Below are positions 57,815 through 64,000 of a stretch of DNA of 64,000 nucleotides, one piece after another (positions within the stretch are counted from its first letter, which is position 1; each line of letters starts with the position of its first letter). Position numbers and translations under genes: made by a program. Where the stretch lies: contig CAVQZA010000004.1 of NCBI GenBank assembly GCA_963718355.1, positions 434,001 through 498,000 of the forward strand, written 5' to 3'. The DNA comes from CAVQZA01 sp963718355. GTDB lineage: Bacteria > Actinomycetota > Thermoleophilia > Gaiellales > Gaiellaceae. Below the pieces are notes generated by a model. The model saw only the letters and a program-made list of their open reading frames with translations, was not told where the DNA came from and searched no databases.

Positions 57815-58602
57815 CCGACTTCGGGCTCGCCGACGACTTCGTCGGCACCTGTCACGGCGTGATCAAGACGATCGCCCCCGACGCGCAGATCATCGACATC
57901 ACGCATGGCATCTCGCCGCGGCGGGTGCTGCAGGGCTCGCTCGTCCTCGCCAACACGATCCAGTACATGCCGAAGGGTGTGCATCTCGCGGTCGTCGATC
58001 CCGGCGTCGGCACGCCGCGGCGGCCGCTGGCGCTGCGCGACGCGGAGGGGCGGCTCTACGTCGGCCCGGACAACGGGCTTCTGATCCCGGCCGCCGAGCG
58101 CTGCGGCGGGATCGCGCAGGCGCACGAGCTGGCGAGCCCGGCCTATGCGCTCGCATCGGTCTCGCGCACGTTCCACGGCCGCGACCTCTTCGCGCCGGCC
58201 GCTGCCCATCTCGCGCTCGGCGTCGAGCTCGACGCGCTCGGGCCGCCGGTCGACCCGGACTCGCTCGTGCGAATCGACGTTCCGGAGCCGGAGCTCGCCG
58301 GCACGCGGATCGAGGCGACCGTGCTAGACGTCGATCGGTTCGGCAACGTCGGCCTCAACCTCACGCGCGAGCACCTCGACCGCGCGGGCGTCGCGACAGG
58401 CGCGCGCGTGGAGCTCGAGTCGGACGGCGAGCGCTTCTACGCGATCGCGGCGCGAACGTTCGGCGACGCGAAGCGCGGCGACATCGTCCTCTACGAGAAC
58501 TCGTACCGGAGCATCGCCGTCGCGAACAACCGCGGCAACGCGGCCGAGACGCTCGGCGTGCGCGTCGGCTCCCCGGTGATCATCCACCTCGATCTTCCCT
58601 GA
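57796..58602 (+). CDS. SAM hydrolase (SAM hydroxide adenosyltransferase, DUF62/chlorinase-fluorinase family)
   Basis: 268 residues. The N-terminal domain opens FITFLTDFGLADDFVG and continues with ITHGISPRRVLQGSLVLAN and VVDPGVGTPRRPL. The C-terminal domain has VLDVDRFGNVGLNLT and YENSYRSIAVANNRGNA. The Asp-Arg-His set of the hydrolases is suggested by DPGVGTPRR and TFHGRD. Family members mostly hydrolyse S-adenosylmethionine to adenosine and methionine; only rare relatives halogenate. Start GTG at 57796 inside hemD. Confidence 0.9.
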   Translation: MFITFLTDFGLADDFVGTCHGVIKTIAPDAQIIDITHGISPRRVLQGSLVLANTIQYMPKGVHLAVVDPGVGTPRRPLALRDAEGRLYVGPDNGLLIPAAERCGGIAQAHELASPAYALASVSRTFHGRDLFAPAAAHLALGVELDALGPPVDPDSLVRIDVPEPELAGTRIEATVLDVDRFGNVGLNLTREHLDRAGVATGARVELESDGERFYAIAARTFGDAKRGDIVLYENSYRSIAVANNRGNAAETLGVRVGSPVIIHLDLP

Positions 58603-58604
58603 GC

Positions 58605-58610
58605 TAAACT
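58605..58610 (+). promoter_or_regulatory. -10 box (TAAACT) of tRNA-Phe
   Basis: TAAACT lies 11 nt upstream of the mature tRNA 5' end, in the 19-bp gap after the SAM hydrolase stop. Confidence 0.5.
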
Positions 58611-58621
58611 TCCGCGGCCTT

Positions 58622-58694
58622 GGCGAGGTAGCTCAGTTGGTAGAGCACACGGCTGAAAACCGTGGTGTCGCCGGTTCAAGTCCGGCTCTCGCCA
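58622..58694 (+). tRNA. tRNA-Phe (anticodon GAA)
   Basis: 73 nt without encoded CCA. The acceptor GGCGAGG pairs with TCTCGCC (one G-U). The D-arm is AGCTCAGTTGGTAGAGC, the anticodon loop CTGAAAA gives GAA, and the T-arm is GCCGGTTCAAGTCCGGC. All arms pair. Confidence 0.97.
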
Positions 58695-58707
58695 CTCTCT
58701 CGGGGAG

Positions 58708-58713
58708 TAGCCT
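58708..58713 (+). promoter_or_regulatory. Leaderless-type -10 box (TAGCCT) of the arginase gene
   Basis: TAGCCT ends exactly 6 nt before the arginase GTG. It is the same hexamer and spacing as at parA. Confidence 0.5.
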
Positions 58714-58719
58714 TGGCTC

Positions 58720-59631
58720 GTGAGCGCCGAGGCTGACAAGCGCCCAGTGGCGATCATCGGGGCGCCGCTCGATCTCGGGCAGGGGCGGCGCGGGGTCGAC
58801 ATGGGGCCTTCGGCAATTCGCTACGCGGGGCTCGAGGCGCGGCTTCAGGAGATCGGCGTCGAGACGGTCGACTGGGGCAACGTCGGCACCACCGTCGCCG
58901 AAGCCGTGGCGGCCGGCAATGAGCAGGCGCGGTTCCTGCCGCAGATCAAGGCGACCTGCGAGCACGTTGCCGAGCTCGTGGTGACGGCGCTCGCGCAGGG
59001 GTACCGGCCGCTCGTGCTCGGCGGCGACCACTCAGTGGCGCTCGGCTCGCTCGGAGGGCTCGCGCAGTTTCACGGCCCGGGCGGTGTGCTGTGGATCGAC
59101 GCGCACGGCGATCTGAACACGCCGGAGACGTCGCCGAGCGGCAACGTGCACGGGATGGTGCTTGCCGCGGTGCTCGGTCTTGCGGGCGCGGGTTTCGAGA
59201 GCGATTCGTGGCCGCTGCCGGCTGTCGATCCTTCGCGGGTCGCGCTGATCGGGGTGCGGCAGCTCGACCAGGGCGAGAAGGATCTGCTGCGGGAGCTCGG
59301 CGCAACGGTCTTTCCCATGAGCGAGCTCGACCGGGTCGGCGTCGAGCACGCGGTGCACGAGTCGCTGGAGCGGATCGCAGGGCCGGGCTTCGTCCACGTG
59401 AGCCTCGATCTCGATGTGCTCGATCCGGAGGTTGCGCCGGGCGTCGGCACGCCGGTGCGAGGCGGTCTCTCCTACCGCGAGGCGCACCTCGCGCTGGAGC
59501 TCGTCGCGGAATCAGGTCTCGTGGGCTCGTTCGACCTCGTCGAAGTGAACCCGATCCTCGACCGCGAGAACGAGACGGCGAAGCTGGCGGTGGAGCTGGC
59601 CGCAAGTGCGTTTGGCGCGACGATTCTGTGA
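58720..59631 (+). CDS. rocF: Arginase
   Basis: 303 residues, the normal length. Metal and active-site motifs are all intact: GGDHSVALG (His104), WIDAHGDLNTP, GNVHGM (general acid/base His) and SLDLDVLDPEVAPGVGTPVRGG. The N-terminus GAPLDLGQGRRGVDMGPSAIR is arginase-like rather than agmatinase-like. It should hydrolyse arginine to ornithine and urea using a di-manganese centre. It provides an internal reference for the altered ureohydrolase at 1-501. Confidence 0.93.
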   Translation: MSAEADKRPVAIIGAPLDLGQGRRGVDMGPSAIRYAGLEARLQEIGVETVDWGNVGTTVAEAVAAGNEQARFLPQIKATCEHVAELVVTALAQGYRPLVLGGDHSVALGSLGGLAQFHGPGGVLWIDAHGDLNTPETSPSGNVHGMVLAAVLGLAGAGFESDSWPLPAVDPSRVALIGVRQLDQGEKDLLRELGATVFPMSELDRVGVEHAVHESLERIAGPGFVHVSLDLDVLDPEVAPGVGTPVRGGLSYREAHLALELVAESGLVGSFDLVEVNPILDRENETAKLAVELAASAFGATIL

Positions 59632-59750
59632 CGATTCCGTAACCATCGCGTCCCGTCCAGGCGTGTCTTTCGGCCCGACTCGGGTGGCCGCAATCCCAGT
59701 CCCAGACTCAAATCTGTCCATTCAAGACAGGTCCCAGTGCCTGACCCCGC
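59632..59750. other. Convergent intergenic gap with small hairpin and repeat-like text
   Basis: 119 bp between the arginase and alpha/beta-hydrolase stops. It is less GC-rich than its neighbours and contains CTGTC-N7-GACAG (59715-59731) followed by GGTCCCAGTGCCTGACCCC. No open frame or RNA gene is recognised. Possibly a remnant of a dispersed intergenic repeat; no T-rich terminator is visible. Confidence 0.4.
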
Positions 59751-60515
59751 TCAGGGCAGGAATCGCTCTATTGCAGACGCGGTCTCTTCGAACGCGTCCC
59801 AGAGGACGTTGTGGTACCCGGGCACATCGACCAGCTCCAGGCTCTGCGCCGACTCTCGGCAGAGGTCGACCAGCGAGTCCGGGGTCACGATCGAGCGCTC
59901 GCCGCGGACGATCAGCAGCGGCACTTCGGGGAATGACGGCAGCTCGGCCATCTCGCTGAACGCGGTCACCGCGCCGCTCAGGCAGTAGTTCGGGCGCAGC
60001 AGCCCGTCCTCGCCGGGAACGAGCCGCTCGGCCATGTCCGCGGCCATCACGGCGCGCGCGTGCGGGAGCAGCGTCCCCTCGGCCCAGCGTTCCTCCACGG
60101 CGTCCTCGACGGTCGCCCACGCCCGGTCCTGGCGCTCGCGATCGGCATAGGTGCCAGCTGCCGGCGGCGGGATCCAGATCGCCGGATCGAGCAGGACCGC
60201 CCGGTCGACCCGATCCGGATGCGCCGACGCAAGCTCCATCACGATCCGGCCGCCGAAGCTGTGCCCGATCCAGCGCGCCTGCCCGATCCCGAGCTCGTCC
60301 GCCGTCTCGAGCAGGTCGGCGACGTGCCGGTCGATGCTCCACGGCGGCTCCCAGCCCGAAAAGCCATGGCCGCGCAGGTCGACCGAAACCACGCGGTACC
60401 CCGGCGCGAGCCGTTCCCCGAGCGCGCGATACCGGCCGCCGTGACCCGTGACGCCGTGCAGGCAGAGGACCGGAAGCGAGCCCGGGTCGCCCCATTCGTA
60501 CGTATGGAGGAGCAT
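59751..60515 (-). CDS. Alpha/beta-fold hydrolase
   Basis: 254 residues. The oxyanion region is LCLHGVTGHGGRYRAL, the nucleophile elbow is WIGHSFGGRIVMEL (catalytic Ser), the acid is probably in LLIVRGERSIVTPDS, and the His is in VDVPGYHNVLWDAF. The substrate is unknown; small esters or lactones are typical. The ATG at 60515 gives a standard N-terminus. It is the last gene of the rarA-peroxiredoxin-hydrolase unit. Confidence 0.88.
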   Translation of the reverse strand: MLLHTYEWGDPGSLPVLCLHGVTGHGGRYRALGERLAPGYRVVSVDLRGHGFSGWEPPWSIDRHVADLLETADELGIGQARWIGHSFGGRIVMELASAHPDRVDRAVLLDPAIWIPPPAAGTYADRERQDRAWATVEDAVEERWAEGTLLPHARAVMAADMAERLVPGEDGLLRPNYCLSGAVTAFSEMAELPSFPEVPLLIVRGERSIVTPDSLVDLCRESAQSLELVDVPGYHNVLWDAFEETASAIERFLP

Positions 60516-60519
60516 CGAG

Positions 60520-60978
60520 CTAGCCGACTGCGGCCAGCGACTCCTCGACCAGCGACTCGCGCCGGTCACCGAGATCGTGGACGAGCGCCCACTTCACGAC
60601 GCCGTCCTTGCCGATCAGGAAGCTCCCGCGCGAGGAGACACCGACCGCCTCGTTGAAGACGCCGTAGGCCTGCGCTGCCGCGCCGTGCGGCCAGAAGTCC
60701 GACGCGAAGGTGTAGTCGTGGCCGAGCTCCTTCTTCCAGGCCTGCCGCGCCGGCCAGGCGTCGCACGAGACGAACACGACCTCGGTGTCCGCGTCCTGAT
60801 AGCGCTCGAGGTTGTCCTGGATGTCGCAGGCCTCCGCCTCGCAGATGCCCGTGAACGCGAACGGATGGAACACGAGGAGCACGTTCTTCTCCCCACGGAA
60901 ATCCTCGAGCCGCGCCCGCGTCTCCTTGTCCACCTGCAGATCGAAATTCGGTGCCTGCTGTCCAGCCTCAACCGCCAT
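60520..60978 (-). CDS. Peroxiredoxin (AhpE-like)
   Basis: 152 residues, thioredoxin fold. The peroxidatic Cys46 is in the PxxxTxxC motif (HPFAFTGICEAEACD). Cys51 and Cys in FVSCDAWPARQ are other cysteines. The sequence resembles the AhpE 1-Cys group of actinobacteria. It should reduce peroxides in the cytoplasm. The start overlaps the end of rarA by 11 nt. Confidence 0.92.
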   Translation of the reverse strand: MAVEAGQQAPNFDLQVDKETRARLEDFRGEKNVLLVFHPFAFTGICEAEACDIQDNLERYQDADTEVVFVSCDAWPARQAWKKELGHDYTFASDFWPHGAAAQAYGVFNEAVGVSSRGSFLIGKDGVVKWALVHDLGDRRESLVEESLAAVG

Positions 60979-62227
60979 CGTGCTCCTCCTTCTCCTCGCC
61001 GGAATCCCTGGGTCGATAGTACGTGCGGCCCTTCAGCTCGTCGGGCAGATAGTCGACGTCGAAGCCTGCCGGGTCGCTGTGCGGGTAAACGTACCCCTCG
61101 CCGTTGCCCAGCTGCTTGCCGGCCCAGCTCCCGTCGCGGAGCGCGCGCGGCGGCTTCGCGTTGCCGCCTTCGCGGACGTCCCTCGCGGCCTCGTTGATCG
61201 CGTTGTACGACGCATTCGACTTCGGCGCGCGGGCGAGGTAGATCGCAGCCTGCGCGAGATTGAGCCGCGCCTCGGGGAGGCCCACGTGCTCGAGCGCCTG
61301 CGTTGCCGCGACGGCGATCAGCAGCGCGCGCGGGTCGGCGTTGCCGATGTCCTCGGACGCGAGGATCACCATCCGCCGCGCGATGAACCGCGCGTCCTCG
61401 CCCGACTCGAGCATGGCAGCGAGGTAGTAGACCGCCGCGTCGGGATCGGAGCCGCGCATCGACTTGATGAACGCGGAGGTGAAGTCGTAGTGCGCGTCGC
61501 CGCCCTTGTCGTAGATCAGCGGCCGCTTACGGGCAGCGTCCTCGACGTGGCTCAGGTCGGGCGATCCGCCCGCCGCGTCGCTCGCGAGCTCCAGGATCGA
61601 GAGCGCCGAGCGTCCGTCGCCGCCGGCCCGCTCCACGATCGCCGCGACCACCTCGTCGGAGGCGTCGACCTCGAGCGCGACGGCTCCGCGCCGGATCACC
61701 ACGGCAAGCTCCTCGGGCCCGAGCGGCTCCAGCTCGTAGACCTGCGATCGCGAGAGGAGCGCCGAGTTGACCTCGAAGTACGGATTCTCGGTGGTCGCGC
61801 CGATCAGCGTGATCGTGCCGTCCTCGACAGCGGGCAGCAGCGCGTCCTGCTGCGACTTGTTGAAGCGATGGATCTCGTCGAGGAAGAGGATCGTGCGCTG
61901 GCCGTGTGCGCCGAGCCGCTCCCGCGCCCGCGCGATCGCCTCGCGCACCTGCGCCACCGTGGCCGACACCGCGGACAGCTCCTCGAAGGCCGAGCCCGTC
62001 GCGCCCGCGACGATTCGCGCCAGCGTCGTCTTTCCGCTGCCCGGCGGCCCGTAGAAGATCGCCGAGCGCATCCTGTCCTCCGCAATCGCGCGGCGCAGCA
62101 GCGAGCCCTCGGCGAGGATGTGGCCCTGGCCGACGAATTCCTCGAGCGTCCGGGGGCGCAGCCGGGTCGCGAGCGGCGCGTTCAGATCGGCTCGTTCCCG
62201 CGCCGCGTCCGAGAACAGGTCGCTCAT
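60968..62227 (-). CDS. rarA: Replication-associated recombination protein A (RarA/MgsA, AAA+)
   Basis: 419 residues. The opening LATRLRPRTLEEFVGQGHIL, Walker A GPPGSGKTTLARIVAG, Walker B ILFLDEIHRFNKSQQDALLP and sensor IGATTENPYFEVNSALLSR are typical. The C-terminal tetramerisation region includes DFTSAFIKSMRGSDPDAAVYY. It acts at stalled replication forks. The ATG at 62227 is 21 bp from the divergent kynA start. Confidence 0.95.
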   Translation of the reverse strand: MSDLFSDAARERADLNAPLATRLRPRTLEEFVGQGHILAEGSLLRRAIAEDRMRSAIFYGPPGSGKTTLARIVAGATGSAFEELSAVSATVAQVREAIARARERLGAHGQRTILFLDEIHRFNKSQQDALLPAVEDGTITLIGATTENPYFEVNSALLSRSQVYELEPLGPEELAVVIRRGAVALEVDASDEVVAAIVERAGGDGRSALSILELASDAAGGSPDLSHVEDAARKRPLIYDKGGDAHYDFTSAFIKSMRGSDPDAAVYYLAAMLESGEDARFIARRMVILASEDIGNADPRALLIAVAATQALEHVGLPEARLNLAQAAIYLARAPKSNASYNAINEAARDVREGGNAKPPRALRDGSWAGKQLGNGEGYVYPHSDPAGFDVDYLPDELKGRTYYRPRDSGEEKEEHDGG

Positions 62228-62236
62228 CCCCGGAAG

Positions 62237-62242
62237 TATGCT
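62237..62242 (+). promoter_or_regulatory. kynA: Leaderless-type -10 box (TATGCT) of kynA in a 21-bp divergent gap
   Basis: TATGCT ends exactly 6 nt before the kynA GTG. An opposing TACTTC overlaps it on the minus strand and may serve rarA. Confidence 0.5.
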
Positions 62243-62248
62243 GCGCCG

Positions 62249-62938
62249 GTGACGGTCGAGGACTTTTCGCAGCCGATCCTTCCGGGCGAAGGGGCCACCG
62301 ACTACGAGCGTTACCTCCGCACCGACGAGCTGCTCGCGCTCCAGAAGACGCCCGAGGAATGGATCCACCGCGACGAGCTCCTGTTCCAGACGGTGCACCA
62401 GTCGTCGGAGCTCTGGCTCAAGCTCGCGTGCGCCGAGGTGGCGGAGGCGACCGAGCGCGTCGGGGCCGGCGAGCTCGCGACCGCCGCGCGACTGCTGCGC
62501 CGTGCAGCGCTCTCCGTCGCCTTCATCACGCGCCAGCTCGACATGCTCGAGCAGCTCTCGCCGTGGGAGTACCAGACGATCCGCAAGGTGCTGGGCCATG
62601 GCTCCGGGTTCGACTCGCCGGGCTTCCGCCAGATCAGGCGCGTCTCGCCGCCTCTCTGGGACGCGTTCGTCGCGGCCGGGCTCGATCCGGTCGAGGTCTA
62701 CCGCGGCGGCGACGAGGCGGCGATCCAGCTTGCCGAAGGCCTGATCGACTGGGACGAGGCAATCGCCGTCTGGCGCGTCAAGCACTACCAGACCGTCGCG
62801 CGGATCATCGGCGAGCACGTCGTCGGCACCCAGGGGACGCCGGTCGAGGTGCTCGGGCGCCTGATCACCAAGCGCCTGTACCCCGAGCTCTGGGCCGCGC
62901 GCGACCAGCTCACGTCGCTGTCCAAGGAGGAGGACTGA
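62249..62938 (+). CDS. kynA: Tryptophan 2,3-dioxygenase
   Basis: 229 residues, slightly short. Family blocks are TDYERYLRTDELLALQ, LFQTVHQSSELWLKL (haem-ligand His region), GHGSGFDSPGFRQIR and VKHYQTVARIIGEHVVGTQGTPVEVL. It is a haem enzyme opening the indole ring of tryptophan to N-formylkynurenine. No kynB or kynU gene is visible nearby. Start GTG at 62249. Confidence 0.94.
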   Translation: MTVEDFSQPILPGEGATDYERYLRTDELLALQKTPEEWIHRDELLFQTVHQSSELWLKLACAEVAEATERVGAGELATAARLLRRAALSVAFITRQLDMLEQLSPWEYQTIRKVLGHGSGFDSPGFRQIRRVSPPLWDAFVAAGLDPVEVYRGGDEAAIQLAEGLIDWDEAIAVWRVKHYQTVARIIGEHVVGTQGTPVEVLGRLITKRLYPELWAARDQLTSLSKEED

Positions 62939-64000
62939 GCTTTCAGGCCGAAGTCGTCGGGCTCCTCCAGGAGCTGATCCGGCTCGACACCGTCAATCCG
63001 CCCGGGAACGAGACGCAGGCTGCGGAGCTGCTGCGCGACTACCTCGCTGCGAACGGTGTCGAGTCCGAGCTGTACGCGAAGGTGCCGCACCGCGCGAACC
63101 TCGTGGCGCGGATTCCCGGCAGCGGCGGCGGGCCGCGGCTCTGCCTTCTTTCGCACACGGACACGGTCCTCGCCGATCCCGCCGAGTGGCGGCGCGATCC
63201 GTGGTCGGGCGATCTCGTCGACGGCGAGGTCTGGGGCCGCGGCGCGCTCGACATGAAGGGCGAGGTCGCGGCGTCCGCGGTCGCGCTCGCGTCTCTCGCG
63301 CGCGAAGGCTTCAAGCCGTCGGGCGACCTGATCTTCGTCGCGGCCGCCGACGAGGAGGTGGGTGACGACTTCGGCCTTCAGTGGCTCGTGCGCGAGCATC
63401 CGGAGGCGGTGCGCTGCGAGTACGCGCTGAACGAGGGCGCCGGCGACCGCGTCGTGCTCGACGGGCGCCCGGTGTACCTCTGCGCGACCGCGGAGAAGAT
63501 GACGGCGCCGTTCGTGATCCGCGTCCGTGGCCGCTCCGGACACGCCTCGATGCCCGGGCTCGCCGACAACGCGCTGCTGAAGGCGGCGCCGCTCGTCGAG
63601 CTGATCGCCGTCTACAAGCCGGAGCGGAAGCACGGGCCCGAGACGGAGGCGTTCTTCCGCGTTCTCACGGGCGAGGTGCCACCGGCCGACGAGGCGGTCG
63701 ACGTGGCGCGCGCGATCCACCCGCTCGCCGCCGATCTCGTCGAGCCACTCATGCAGATGACCTTCGCGCCGACGATGATCTCCGCCTCGCAGAAGCGCAA
63801 CGTGATCCCGGCCCTCTGCGAGATCACCGTCGACTGCCGGTTGCTACCGGGCCAGACGCCTGCCGATGCCGAGGCTGCGATGCGGGAGGCGCTCGGAGAC
63901 GGCGACTGGGAGATCGACTTCATCCAGTCGCAGGGAGGCACGCGCTCGGCGCTCGAGACGCCGCTCTGGAGCGCGATCGAGTCCTTCGTGGGCGAGTCCG
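62935..64000 (+). CDS. M20-family metallopeptidase/deacylase, C-terminus cut by window edge
   Basis: 355 residues are visible. Metal-site motifs are present: LLSHTDTVLADP (His, Asp), WGRGALDMKGEVAAS (bridging Asp), AAADEEVGDD (Glu-Glu) and ALNEGAG. The dimerisation lid has VRGRSGHASMPG. It is similar to ArgE/DapE/carboxypeptidase G2 types; the substrate is unknown. The conserved start QAEVVGLLQELIRLDTVNPPG has no ATG, GTG or TTG before it, so CTG at 62935 (CTGA overlap with kynA) is inferred. Confidence 0.88.
   Translation, partial: MSFQAEVVGLLQELIRLDTVNPPGNETQAAELLRDYLAANGVESELYAKVPHRANLVARIPGSGGGPRLCLLSHTDTVLADPAEWRRDPWSGDLVDGEVWGRGALDMKGEVAASAVALASLAREGFKPSGDLIFVAAADEEVGDDFGLQWLVREHPEAVRCEYALNEGAGDRVVLDGRPVYLCATAEKMTAPFVIRVRGRSGHASMPGLADNALLKAAPLVELIAVYKPERKHGPETEAFFRVLTGEVPPADEAVDVARAIHPLAADLVEPLMQMTFAPTMISASQKRNVIPALCEITVDCRLLPGQTPADAEAAMREALGDGDWEIDFIQSQGGTRSALETPLWSAIESFVGES

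Noticed and set aside
57796..58602. Fluorinase or chlorinase
   Set aside because: No halogenase-specific evidence; the common SAM hydrolases share the same motifs and are far more likely in a housekeeping context.

Overview
The window is very GC-rich and coding-dense, and it carries the chromosomal replication-origin neighbourhood of an actinobacterium-like organism. Leftward genes run dnaA, dnaN, recF, dciA, gyrB, gyrA. Rightward genes run rpmH, rnpA, yidD, yidC, khpB, rsmG, parA, parB. Between dnaA and rpmH (about 22490-22766) lies a 276-bp AT-richer gap with paired DnaA-box-like sites, the best candidate for oriC. Both arms are transcribed away from it. Lineage is inferred only: the base composition, the origin order and the mannosyltransferase families suggest Actinobacteria, while the CcmABCD-type haem genes, the long Gram-negative-style GyrB and an MqnP-like prenyltransferase point to a deep lineage such as Thermoleophilia rather than Streptomyces or Mycobacterium.

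Layout. 1-7654 (minus): one long chain led by an ECF sigma gene, then fabZ, fabH, fabD, fabG, fabF (type II fatty-acid synthesis with no acpP), a YgjP-like metallopeptidase, a HAD hydrolase, a double-GNAT protein and a zinc-ribbon ureohydrolase cut by the left edge. 7671-7833: a 163-nt near-perfect palindrome. 7835-12928: secreted peptidoglycan amidase, then the NfeD protease/slipin pair and a GalT-like protein. 12925-27230: gyrase, origin and chromosome segregation. 27354-31102: tRNA-Ile, a 54-aa protein, bifunctional nuclease, PrcB-like protein, CPBP protease, HAD and PIG-V genes. 31166-38676: MscS channel, class A PBP and envelope glycosyltransferases. 38699-45184: moeA, M28 membrane peptidase, a two-component system and HtrA. 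45181-48863: trehalose genes. 48874-51358: ALDH, moaC and moaB. 51355-57814: MqnP-like prenyltransferase, ccmABCD, hemX and hemACD. 57796-64000: SAM hydrolase, tRNA-Phe, arginase, alpha/beta hydrolase, peroxiredoxin, rarA, kynA and an M20 peptidase cut by the right edge.

How the genes work together. Genes are tightly coupled, with 4-nt ATGA/GTGA/TTGA overlaps throughout. In at least three cases (GalT-like, recF, M20) the only workable start is CTG inside a CTGA overlap. Many first genes have a TANNNT box 6-7 nt before the start codon, the signature of leaderless transcription, and three divergent pairs appear to share overlapping opposite -10 boxes. Functional modules are fatty-acid synthesis, replication/segregation, membrane-protein biogenesis, envelope glycan assembly, trehalose, molybdenum cofactor, and haem with cytochrome c maturation.

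Most of the window is housekeeping. The most unusual items are the zinc-ribbon ureohydrolase with an altered metal site, the long intergenic palindrome, a 98-bp duplication/insertion inside the fab operon, the CTG starts, and a terminator-like hairpin whose T-tract ends one base before the gyrB start codon. No gap exceeds 300 bases.
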